Under the pieces are notes generated by a model. It was not told where the DNA came from, ran no database searches, and saw only the letters and a list, made by a program, of their open reading frames with translations. 22,529 nucleotides of DNA, from the NCBI GenBank assembly GCA_905215775.1, contig CAJMRM010000053.1, forward strand, positions 1 through 22,529. The letters are read 5' to 3'. The position numbers and the translations under genes were made by a program. Each line of letters opens with the position of its first letter. Position 1 is the first letter of the stretch. The DNA comes from an uncultured bacterium. GTDB lineage: Bacteria; Bacillota; Clostridia; Lachnospirales; Lachnospiraceae. Positions 14,945-21,523 of this stretch are shown here, one piece after another.

Positions 14945-16810
14945 ATGAGGCAAAGGGGAGAGATCACCGTGTTTCTGAGCCTGACCCTGGTGTGCATCCT
15001 GTCACTTTTTATGGGACTTCTGGAATCGGCCCGGACGGCGGGCGCCAGATTGTACCTTACCATGGCCGCCAATTCGTCAATGGCTTCTGTCATGAGCCAG
15101 TATAACCGGAATCTGTGGGATATGTACCGTCTTCTGTTCCTCGAATATGAATCTTTGGAGGCCATCGGGCATTCCTTTGACGGATATCTGGATTTTTACC
15201 TGGAACAGGAGAACCTGTATCCGATGAAACGGAAGAGCCGGGAGGTCACGGCCATTTTAAATATGCAGGATAATGGGGGAAAGCCCCTGGAGGACGGGAT
15301 CCTCTCCTATGTCCGGTATCGTCTGCCGGATATTGCCGGAAATCTTACGGGAATCACGGAGCGCGCGAAGGAGGCCTCCCGGGCCGGAGATTTCAGAACT
15401 GTTTTTAAGGTCTGCCGCCAGGCGGGACGGCATACCAGAAGACTGGAAAAGGCCAGGAGAGAAGCAGAAGCCGCTCTGGAGGATATGGAGCGGCTGAGAA
15501 TCCGGGCATCGGAAGCGGCGGCGGATGAGAGGGCCGGGAGAATGGGGAAAGAAATAGAACGCCTTCAGAAAAAAATCCGGAGATTCCCTGAGCTGGCAGG
15601 CCAGTATGAAAAGGAGCTGGAGGCCCTTTCCGGGAACAGCCGGTCTGCCGGAGAAGACGGCGGAAGGGAGGGGATGGAAGAACCGCTGGCTGCGCAGACG
15701 ATGGATCTGGAGCTGGCGGCATATCAGAGCGTAGAGGAGGCTGGCCGGGAATTTCTGGAGGACTGCCGGAAAGCAGAGCTGGATCTGGAGGACGGGCTTT
15801 CCAGGCTGGAAGAAATCCAAGGGCTGCTGGAAGAGGACGGGGAAAACGGAGAGGGGGAAGAACATGCGGAGGGGCCGGACTGGGACCGGATCCGGGAGCT
15901 TATGGATATGGTCCATATACCGGAAACGGCGCCGGAGACCGTGGATCAGGAAAAGGCTGGTGCCCTGGACCGTCTGGAGGAGCTGCTGGAGGGGGACCTT
16001 CTGCAGCTGGTGCTGCCGGAGGGGGTGAAGGCGTCGGGGAAAAGAGCCGGTGCCGGAGATATCCTGGCAGACCTGAGAAAGGGAAAAGCCGAAGAAGAGG
16101 CGGAGTCCAACGGGCCCGCAGAACAGCTTCTGGTGAACGAATATATACTCCTGTATTTTGATTCCTTTCTGAAGGCGTGTGAAGGCCGCGAAGCCTTAAC
16201 GGACCAGACTCTGGATTATGAACAGGAATATCTTCTTTGCGGGAAGCGATCAGACCGGGAGAATCTGGCCCAGACGGCCGAGAAGCTCCTTATGATCCGG
16301 GCGGCCATGAACCTTTTATATCTGCTCAGTGCCCCGGACAAAAAGGCACAGGCAGACAGTCTGGCGGCGGCTGTTTCCGGAGGAAATGCGGCGGTGGGCC
16401 TGATCATCGGGTTTCTGGTCCTGAGCCTGTGGGCTCTGGGAGAGGCGGTCTGGGATGTGCGCGGACTTCTGGACGGAGGACGGACTGAATTCTGGAAGAC
16501 GGACCGTACATGGCATCTGAGCCTGGAAGGGCTGCTGGCCATGGAATTTCTGGAGGGCCGGACGGATATGGAGGCCTCCGGCAGCGGATACGAGGATTAT
16601 ATCCGGCTCCTGCTGTTTCTGGAGGATAAGACGGAGAGGAATTACAGGATGATGGATGTGATCCAGTGGAATGTAAGGAAGAAGCAGAAGGATTTTACGG
16701 CAGGCTCCTGCGCCTGCCGGGTGGAGATCCGCACGGAGGTCTCCCAGAAGCATGTATTTCTTATAAAAAATGAGTACGGGCAGACTGTGGAAACAGCCTG
16801 GACCTATTAA
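14945..16810 (+). CDS. DUF5702 protein of the Tad pilus locus
   Basis: Membrane-anchored protein of 621 residues. The N-terminus GEITVFLSLTLVCILSLFMGLLESAR (split: GEITVFLSLTL, then ILSLFMGLLESAR, residues 5-30) is the DUF5702 signature and resembles a TadE/TadG pseudopilin helix. A long charged, helix-rich region follows with probable coiled coil at about 155-225 and 255-300 and acidic low-complexity stretches (EEDGENGEGEE). A second membrane helix lies at about 481-503, and the C-terminal 120 residues are soluble. The topology suggests a large extracellular or periplasm-side loop between two anchors. It is known only as a companion of Tad genes in Firmicutes; function is unknown. Start two bases after the flp stop. 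Confidence 0.82.
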   Translation: MRQRGEITVFLSLTLVCILSLFMGLLESARTAGARLYLTMAANSSMASVMSQYNRNLWDMYRLLFLEYESLEAIGHSFDGYLDFYLEQENLYPMKRKSREVTAILNMQDNGGKPLEDGILSYVRYRLPDIAGNLTGITERAKEASRAGDFRTVFKVCRQAGRHTRRLEKARREAEAALEDMERLRIRASEAAADERAGRMGKEIERLQKKIRRFPELAGQYEKELEALSGNSRSAGEDGGREGMEEPLAAQTMDLELAAYQSVEEAGREFLEDCRKAELDLEDGLSRLEEIQGLLEEDGENGEGEEHAEGPDWDRIRELMDMVHIPETAPETVDQEKAGALDRLEELLEGDLLQLVLPEGVKASGKRAGAGDILADLRKGKAEEEAESNGPAEQLLVNEYILLYFDSFLKACEGREALTDQTLDYEQEYLLCGKRSDRENLAQTAEKLLMIRAAMNLLYLLSAPDKKAQADSLAAAVSGGNAAVGLIIGFLVLSLWALGEAVWDVRGLLDGGRTEFWKTDRTWHLSLEGLLAMEFLEGRTDMEASGSGYEDYIRLLLFLEDKTERNYRMMDVIQWNVRKKQKDFTAGSCACRVEIRTEVSQKHVFLIKNEYGQTVETAWTY

Positions 16811-16813
16811 GAA

Positions 16814-16988
16814 CGGAGGTGAATGGCGGTGCCCTCTTTTCCATGTTTTTATTTTCATATGCTGAAAAAACAAGCTCTGAATTCTGAATTGCATGACCAG
16901 TGTGCAATGTCTCTCCAAGTACCTTGCATTCTCCCCTTGAAAAATATTGTTTTCACTTTGGGAAAGAGGGTACTGCCATTCACCTCCG
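16814..16988. repeat. 30-bp imperfect inverted repeats enclosing an AT-rich segment over the TadE start
   Basis: Arms 16814-16843 and 16959-16988 are reverse complements at 27 of 30 positions; the outer 26 differ at two. All three mismatches (16828/16974, 16831/16971, 16840/16962) become G-U pairs in the sense RNA, so the transcript could form a continuous 30-bp stem. The left arm holds GGAGGT and the start codon of the TadE gene. The 115-base interior is AT-richer than its surroundings and contains a smaller dyad, ATTGCA/TGCAAT. No target-site duplication flanks the element. It may be an invertible segment, a structural RNA switch or a palindromic insertion. Confidence 0.85.
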
Positions 16989-17851
16989 GACCGTTTTCCG
17001 CCAGCATCACGGTGGAAGCCGCGGTCTGCCTTCCGGTCTGGCTGTTTTTTGCAGCTGCACTTATGGAGCCCATGCGGTGGCTGGACCGGCAGAGGAGAGT
17101 TCAGACCGTTCTGGAATGCTTCGGCGAAGAACTGAGCCAGGCCGTATATCTGCAGGACATGGCGGTGCAGGACGGAGAAAATGCGGAAAAGGTTTCTGGG
17201 TTTCTAGGAGGGGAAACAGATGGACAGGACGATTGGAGCAGAGAGGATCTGGAGCTTCTTTCCAGCGCGGCTGCCGGGCTATGGATGAAAGGAAAAATGG
17301 AAAAAATTGCAGACCATGTAACGGTAACAAACGCAGAGCTTCCGGATCCTGCCGGCAATATCTGCCTGGGAGTGGAATACAGGGAGCGGATCCCCTTCCT
17401 CCCGTTATACAGACAGGGGATCTCCATGAGGGCGGCCTCCAGACGGAGGGGCTGGACCGGTCTGGACGGGAAGCTTACGGAAGCGGGAGACGGCCAGGCA
17501 GATATAAATGGGGAAAACGGCAGTACCGTATATGTAGGAGCGGGGATGGGAAAGTACCACTGGTACAGAGACTGCCATTATATTTCCAATGAGTATGAGG
17601 CAGTATCCTTAAGCCAGGCGGAAAAAATGACGAACCGGTTCGGAACGCATTACCGCCCCTGCTCCCGGTGCGCGGGCTCCGTCCGCGGAGAACGGACGGT
17701 CTATGTGACCGCAGGCGGTGAGCATTATCATTTTAACCGGGCCTGCAGTTCAATGGTTTCTTATGTACGGGAGGCAGACCTGGCGGAAGTGGGACATCTG
17801 GGTGTGTGTTCATACTGTGCATCCAGAAAAAAAGCAGAGGAGGGCGGTTAG
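16823..17851 (+). CDS. TadE-like pseudopilin with two C-terminal Cys/His metal-site repeats
   Basis: Protein of 342 residues from ATG 16823; GTG 16829 has better spacing to GGAGG (16815-16819). Residues 59-81 (SASITVEAAVCLPVWLFF...) are the TadE-type helix with conserved Thr-Val-Glu. The 58 residues ahead of it are odd: they are encoded by the inverted-repeat segment, contain three Cys, and are absent from ordinary TadE proteins, which start about 10-15 residues before the helix. The middle (about 85-215) is unrecognised. The C-terminus carries two copies of a short domain: H246-x4-C251 ... C280-x2-C283, and H303-x4-C308 ... C329-x2-C332, each preceded by VYV and Gly. Such YHxxxxC...CxxC units are predicted zinc sites seen at the ends of some secreted nucleases. 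It ends two bases before the second peptidase gene. Confidence 0.78.
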   Translation: MAVPSFPCFYFHMLKKQALNSELHDQCAMSLQVPCILPLKNIVFTLGKRVLPFTSGPFSASITVEAAVCLPVWLFFAAALMEPMRWLDRQRRVQTVLECFGEELSQAVYLQDMAVQDGENAEKVSGFLGGETDGQDDWSREDLELLSSAAAGLWMKGKMEKIADHVTVTNAELPDPAGNICLGVEYRERIPFLPLYRQGISMRAASRRRGWTGLDGKLTEAGDGQADINGENGSTVYVGAGMGKYHWYRDCHYISNEYEAVSLSQAEKMTNRFGTHYRPCSRCAGSVRGERTVYVTAGGEHYHFNRACSSMVSYVREADLAEVGHLGVCSYCASRKKAEEGG

Positions 17852-17853
17852 AA

Positions 17854-18276
17854 ATGGAAAAGTGGGGGTTTCTGGTGTTTCTGACGGTGGCTGTCGGACA
17901 GGATCTTCGGAACAGGAGCGTGGGACAGGGCTTTTTGGCGGCGGCTGGAGGAATTGGGGCAGCCATTTCATTGCTTTCCGGGCGCGGTCTGCCGGAGGTG
18001 ACGGCGTCGGTGTCGGCGGGAATCCTTCTTCTGATATTAGGATGGAAAACAGGAGGAGGGATCGGGGAGGGAGACGGATGGTTTTTTACTGTAACAGGAC
18101 TTTTTCTGGAGCCGGCGGAAAACTGGATCCTCCTTTTGTCAGGGCTTATTTTCTGCAGTGTATACAGTCTTGCTTATGTGGCTGCGTCCTTGATCGGAGG
18201 AGGCTGTGTCCGAAAGAAGAGGCTGCCCTTTCTTCCTTTTCTGCTTCCGGTGGGATTATGGCTGGCGCTTTTCTGA
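17854..18276 (+). CDS. A24 prepilin peptidase, second and intact copy
   Basis: Aspartyl membrane peptidase of 140 residues that should cleave the Flp prepilin and TadE-like leaders on the cytoplasmic side. The two catalytic aspartates are D17 in VGQDLRNRSV and D74 in the GxGD motif GEGDGW (71-76). Four to five membrane helices and the closing PFLPFLLPVG are typical. The second motif is usually followed by a Lys (GxGDxK); here a Trp follows Gly (GDGWF), a mild deviation. AGGAGGG (17838-17844) lies nine bases before the ATG at 17854, which excludes an in-frame start further upstream inside the TadE gene. It may cover for the first, interrupted peptidase. Confidence 0.85.
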   Translation: MEKWGFLVFLTVAVGQDLRNRSVGQGFLAAAGGIGAAISLLSGRGLPEVTASVSAGILLLILGWKTGGGIGEGDGWFFTVTGLFLEPAENWILLLSGLIFCSVYSLAYVAASLIGGGCVRKKRLPFLPFLLPVGLWLALF

Positions 18277-18743
18277 AAACGGAGCGGAAATTATCCGCCA
18301 GCTTTACGGTGGAGGCGGCGCTGATTCTGGGAATGGTCTTTATGGTCATGGGAGTCTCCATAAAGGAAGCCTATGTGGTCCATGATAAAGCGACCGGTTC
18401 CATGATACTGGAGGAGGCCCTGGAGCAGGCTGCATATAACCGGGACGAAGAGATCGAGGATCCTTATTTTGCCGGTCAGGCAGAGAAGAAGGGGAATCCC
18501 AGGCTATGGCTGGGAGAATACAGCGTCCGGATCGAAAGAAGGGCCAGGAAGCTTTCCGGCTGTGCATCGGCCGGGGCATGGACGCTGGAAATAGAACGGG
18601 GAGCGTTTCGTCCGGAAGCATTTTTGCGGAGGACGGCGGCTTTGATGGAAATGGGGAATCGACAGAATGATGGGGGAAGTGGAGTTCAGACGGGAAATGA
18701 ACCGGAATTATATGGTTCTGAGGCCGGAAACAGGGAGGGGTGA
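18258..18743 (+). CDS. Second TadE-like pseudopilin
   Basis: Protein of 161 residues with a short charged leader (MAGAFLKTERKL), then SASFTVEAALILGMVFMVMG, the TadE-type helix with Thr-Val-Glu at about 16-18. The rest is a soluble domain rich in charged residues, with a cysteine near 107. It should be a minor pseudopilin or assembly factor anchored in the membrane. It overlaps the peptidase gene by 19 bases and the DUF6382-FHA gene by 77. The last 25 residues (after MEMGNRQNDGG) lie in that overlap and look low-complexity, so the original stop may have been lost. GTGGGATT before the ATG is a weak ribosome binding site; coupling to the upstream gene is likely. Confidence 0.8.
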   Translation: MAGAFLKTERKLSASFTVEAALILGMVFMVMGVSIKEAYVVHDKATGSMILEEALEQAAYNRDEEIEDPYFAGQAEKKGNPRLWLGEYSVRIERRARKLSGCASAGAWTLEIERGAFRPEAFLRRTAALMEMGNRQNDGGSGVQTGNEPELYGSEAGNREG

Positions 18744-20097
18744 AGAGTATGCGGTACGTATGCTGACAGAAAACCGGATCCCGGGCTTTTTGCCGTTCCA
18801 GGAAAAACAGGTGGATGGGGAGCGATGGTTTTATTACGATATTACGTCCAGACAGCCGCTGGAGAGGATCCTGGAATACAGAAATATGAGCGGGAGGGAG
18901 CTGGAGCGGCTGGCGGCGGATCTGCTTTTTTCACTGAGACAGGCAGAACGCTACCTTCTGGATGAAAAAGCCATTGCTCTGATCCCGGAGATGATCTATA
19001 TAGATCCCGATTCCTTCCAATGCTCGTTCTGTCTGGTGCCAGGGAGAGACTGGGATTTTTCCCAGAGCTTCCGGGATCTGTCCCAGTATCTGCTGGATCA
19101 TGTGAGTCATAAGGACGGCGAAGCGGTGATACTGGCGTTTGCCATTTTCCGTGAGTCCAGAAAAGAGAACTTTGGGCTGGAGGAGATCGGGAAATGTCTG
19201 GAAAAGGCCAGAAGGGAATCGGGGAGCGGAGAGTCAGGGGAGAAGGAGGAGCCGGGAAGCCATACCGGCCATCGGACCGGAGCTGCGGCAGAAAGGGAGA
19301 AGGATCCGCGGGAAGCAGATATAGAAAAAATGGAATGGGGCACCGCGGAATGGGAAGGTGAGGAGAAAAGGGGAGAAAATCCTGAAAAGGCATTGAAGCA
19401 GCCTGCGGAAAAATCTGAGGAAAAAGAAAGAGGATTGAAGCTGGCGGTCATAGTCACAGGCATACTTATGGCAGCTCTTCCGGCAGCCGCAGCCGCTTTA
19501 TCCGGACCTCGGGGCCTGTTTCAGTATAAATGGATTCTGGGGACGGCGGAGCTGGTCCTGGCGGCGGTGGGGGCGGTGCTGCTGACAGTGAAGGGGGCCG
19601 GTGCCGGAGGAAGAGGAGAGCCCGCACCCTCTGGATTTCAGGAGGAGATCAGGCCGCAGGAAAAAGGGAAGGAGAGGGAAGAACCCTGGGAGGTATATTT
19701 CGGGGAAGCGGATGAACCGGAAACGTATGCGCAGGCAGGGAATGAGAAGAAAAGAGAGGAGGAAAACGATTTTCAGACGGTCCTCCTGACCGCCAGACCT
19801 GTGGAGGCAGAGGGAAGGAAGCTGACGGCGTTTTCCGGGAATCTGGAGATCCCCCTGGCGTATTATCCGTTTTTGATCGGAAAAAGCCGGGAAATGGCCG
19901 ATTTTTGCCTGAATGAGCCAGGGGTCAGCCGGCTTCATATAAAAATAGAGGAACGGGATGGGGCGTACACCATCACAGATTTAAATTCCACCAATGGCAC
20001 AAGGGTAAATGGGCTGCCCTTGGGAGCCAACGAAACCCGCGGACTTGAAATAGGAAGCGAGGTGGAGATCGCCGGGAAGAAATTCCGGTTCCGGTAG
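18667..20097 (+). CDS. DUF6382 and FHA domain protein of the Tad locus
   Basis: Protein of 476 residues. Residues about 5-175 (FRREMNRNYMVLRP ... ERYLLDEKAIAL ... YIDPDSFQCSFCLVPG) match the DUF6382 pattern. A charged, disordered Glu/Lys linker (180-255) leads to two membrane helices (about 257-278 and 289-307) and a second linker. The C-terminal FHA domain (about 395-476) has the phosphothreonine-binding residues in LIGKSRE, VSRLHIKI and DLNSTNGTRVNG. Both soluble parts face the cytoplasm. An FHA domain implies a partner phosphorylated on threonine by a Hanks-type kinase, none of which is encoded here. GGGGAA eight bases before 18667 supports this start. It is the last gene of the pilus operon; no clear terminator follows. 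Confidence 0.87.
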   Translation: MMGEVEFRREMNRNYMVLRPETGRGEEYAVRMLTENRIPGFLPFQEKQVDGERWFYYDITSRQPLERILEYRNMSGRELERLAADLLFSLRQAERYLLDEKAIALIPEMIYIDPDSFQCSFCLVPGRDWDFSQSFRDLSQYLLDHVSHKDGEAVILAFAIFRESRKENFGLEEIGKCLEKARRESGSGESGEKEEPGSHTGHRTGAAAEREKDPREADIEKMEWGTAEWEGEEKRGENPEKALKQPAEKSEEKERGLKLAVIVTGILMAALPAAAAALSGPRGLFQYKWILGTAELVLAAVGAVLLTVKGAGAGGRGEPAPSGFQEEIRPQEKGKEREEPWEVYFGEADEPETYAQAGNEKKREEENDFQTVLLTARPVEAEGRKLTAFSGNLEIPLAYYPFLIGKSREMADFCLNEPGVSRLHIKIEERDGAYTITDLNSTNGTRVNGLPLGANETRGLEIGSEVEIAGKKFRFR

Positions 20098-20188
20098 AAA
20101 ACGGCGTTCTTCCGGCTTCGGACACAGAAAAAGAAGGGATTTTCCCATGCAGTAAACGAACAAGCCACCTGGAACTGGTATTTGATTT

Positions 20189-20223
20189 ATGGTATAATGT
20201 CTGTAAAACAGACATTATACCAT
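20189..20223. promoter_or_regulatory. Perfect 16-bp palindrome with a -10 hexamer on both strands
   Basis: ATGGTATAATGTCTGT (20189-20204) is followed by AAA and its exact reverse complement (20208-20223). Each arm holds an extended -10 (TGGTATAAT), one per strand. On the + strand TGGAAC at 20170-20175 is a poor -35 at 17-base spacing; none is evident for the - strand. There is no T-run, so a terminator is unlikely. An operator or paired promoter is the better reading. The rest of 20098-20188 shows nothing recognisable. Confidence 0.7.
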
Positions 20224-20230
20224 CGCGCAT

Positions 20231-20260
20231 CTGGTTTTCGCGTTTACCGCGAAAATCCAG
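20231..20260. repeat. Hairpin in the leader of the TIGR00300 gene
   Basis: CTGGTTTTCGCG (20231-20242) pairs with CGCGAAAATCCAG (20248-20260) with one bulged base and a five-base loop. It would lie in a transcript starting at the upstream palindrome. Downstream, TTCTCC and GGAGAA (about 20269 and 20293) offer another stem, so the region may be a cis-acting RNA. Confidence 0.5.
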
Positions 20261-20299
20261 GCGTAAAATTCTCCCGAAGGGGTACTATGTCCGGAGAAC

Positions 20300-20310
20300 A
20301 TGGTATAATG
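20300..20310 (+). promoter_or_regulatory. Extended -10 promoter candidate before the TIGR00300 gene
   Basis: ATGGTATAATG repeats exactly the 11-mer found at 20189-20199 and, inverted, at 20213-20223. TATAAT (20304-20309) with TG one base ahead would start a transcript near 20316, 35 bases before the ATG. No good -35 is seen at the right spacing, so activation by a protein or reliance on the extended -10 is implied. Confidence 0.55.
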
Positions 20311-20350
20311 AAAAAATATCCGCGTGAAGCGGGGCGAGAGGAGAAATGAT

Positions 20351-21451
20351 ATGCCATTTAAACTACCAGAATACCATCACCCGGACTTTTCGCTTCCTCA
20401 GTTTGTGAACGCACCAGAGGTAAAATGGGAATCTGTGGAAAACGATGGAGTTGCACCGGAGTATTTCCACAGTACCTCCATGTATCCGGAATATTTTAAA
20501 ATTGGCGGCCGATGGGTGCTGGCGGAAGAAAGCCGCATGGACTCCAGCGTGGTGATCGGTGAGGATGACCGCCTGGAGGTGGTGGAAAACAGAAACCTGA
20601 AAAAAGGACAGAAGGTGATACTGGGGCGCAGCGAGCAGTGCCAGGAAGGAATCTATGTCCATAATACAGGGTTTGAGGACGGGGAAAGCTCCGAAAAGGA
20701 AAAGTTTGTGTTCCGGCAGGGACGGAGCAGGGAAACATCCTATGCCAGGGATTACGATAATCTCCTGGAGCTTTTGAAATATGAGAAGGAGCATGGAAAT
20801 ATTTTATGGGTTATGGGGCCGGCATTTTCCTTTGACCATAATGCCAGAAAAGCGATGCAGGCGCTTGTGGAGAACGGCTATGCCCACGGCCTGATGGCCG
20901 GAAATGCCCTGGCGACCCATGACCTGGAGGGAGCGCTCCTCCATACGGCCCTGGGTCAGGATATCTATACCCAGGTTTCCATGCCCAACGGTCATTACAA
21001 TCACCTGGATGTGATAAACCGGGTCCGCAGAAGCGGATCGATCCCGCAGTTCATTGAGGATTACAAAATCGATAATGGGATCATATACAGCTGCGTGAAG
21101 AAGCAGGTTCCTTTTGTACTGACCGGATCGATCCGGGACGATGGCCCGCTGCCGGAGGTGATCGGAGACGCGTATGCCGGTCAGAAGGCCATGAGACAGC
21201 TGGTGAAAAAATCCACCTGCGTCATCTGTCTGGCAACCATGCTTCATACCATTGCCACCGGCAATATGACGCCGTCATTCCGGGTGCTCGAGGATGGAAC
21301 GGTACGGCCATTGTATCTTTATACAGTAGATGCAGATGAATTTGTAGTTAACAAGCTGTTGGACAGAGGCAGCCTGTCAGCGGTCACCATGGTGACGAAT
21401 GTTCAGGATTTTATCACCATTGTGGCAAAGGGGCTGGGAGTCATGGACTAG
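20351..21451 (+). CDS. TIGR00300-family protein, ornithine cyclodeaminase/ArgZ-AgrE C-terminal-like
   Basis: Soluble protein of 366 residues. The C-terminal two thirds carry the strongly conserved family blocks: WVMGPAFSFDHNARKAM, GLMAGNALATHDLEGALLHT, NGHYNHLDVINRVRRSGSI, PFVLTGSIRDDGPLPEVIGD and ATMLHTIATGNMTPSF. I know these from the LOR/SDH bifunctional-enzyme-related family (TIGR00300), which includes the archaeal-type ornithine cyclodeaminase and the C-terminal part of cyanobacterial AgrE/ArgZ. The expected reaction is ornithine to proline plus ammonia with bound NAD. The N-terminal 100 residues match the family's first subdomain; no amidinotransferase (ArgZ) domain is fused. AGGAG seven bases before ATG 20351 fixes the start over an earlier in-frame GTG. 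Activity is inferred, not visible. Confidence 0.82.
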   Translation: MPFKLPEYHHPDFSLPQFVNAPEVKWESVENDGVAPEYFHSTSMYPEYFKIGGRWVLAEESRMDSSVVIGEDDRLEVVENRNLKKGQKVILGRSEQCQEGIYVHNTGFEDGESSEKEKFVFRQGRSRETSYARDYDNLLELLKYEKEHGNILWVMGPAFSFDHNARKAMQALVENGYAHGLMAGNALATHDLEGALLHTALGQDIYTQVSMPNGHYNHLDVINRVRRSGSIPQFIEDYKIDNGIIYSCVKKQVPFVLTGSIRDDGPLPEVIGDAYAGQKAMRQLVKKSTCVICLATMLHTIATGNMTPSFRVLEDGTVRPLYLYTVDADEFVVNKLLDRGSLSAVTMVTNVQDFITIVAKGLGVMD

Positions 21452-21471
21452 GATTATCCAGTTACGCTCCA

Positions 21472-21500
21472 TTGCGGGGCGGTAAAAGTTATGATATTAT
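21472..21500 (+). promoter_or_regulatory. Promoter of the rhomboid-HIT gene pair
   Basis: TTGCGG (21472-21477) and TATTAT (21495-21500) with a 17-base spacer and TG one base before the -10 (extended -10). It lies in the 72-base gap before the rhomboid gene. Confidence 0.6.
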
Positions 21501-21523
21501 GACAGCAGGAAAGGGCTGAGAAA

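Noticed and set aside
16814..16988. A classic MITE insertion
   Set aside because: Terminal inverted repeats are present, but the flanking bases (AAGAA and GACCG) are not a target-site duplication, and the arms contain the gene's own ribosome binding site. It remains possible but is less favoured.
17718..18743. 341-codon frame starting inside the TadE gene and running into the second TadE gene
   Set aside because: Only the part from 18258 encodes a recognisable TadE protein; the earlier part overlaps the intact second peptidase in another frame.
20189..20223. Rho-independent terminator of the FHA gene
   Set aside because: The stem is AT-rich and no T-run follows on either strand; the -10 elements in both arms suggest a promoter or operator instead.
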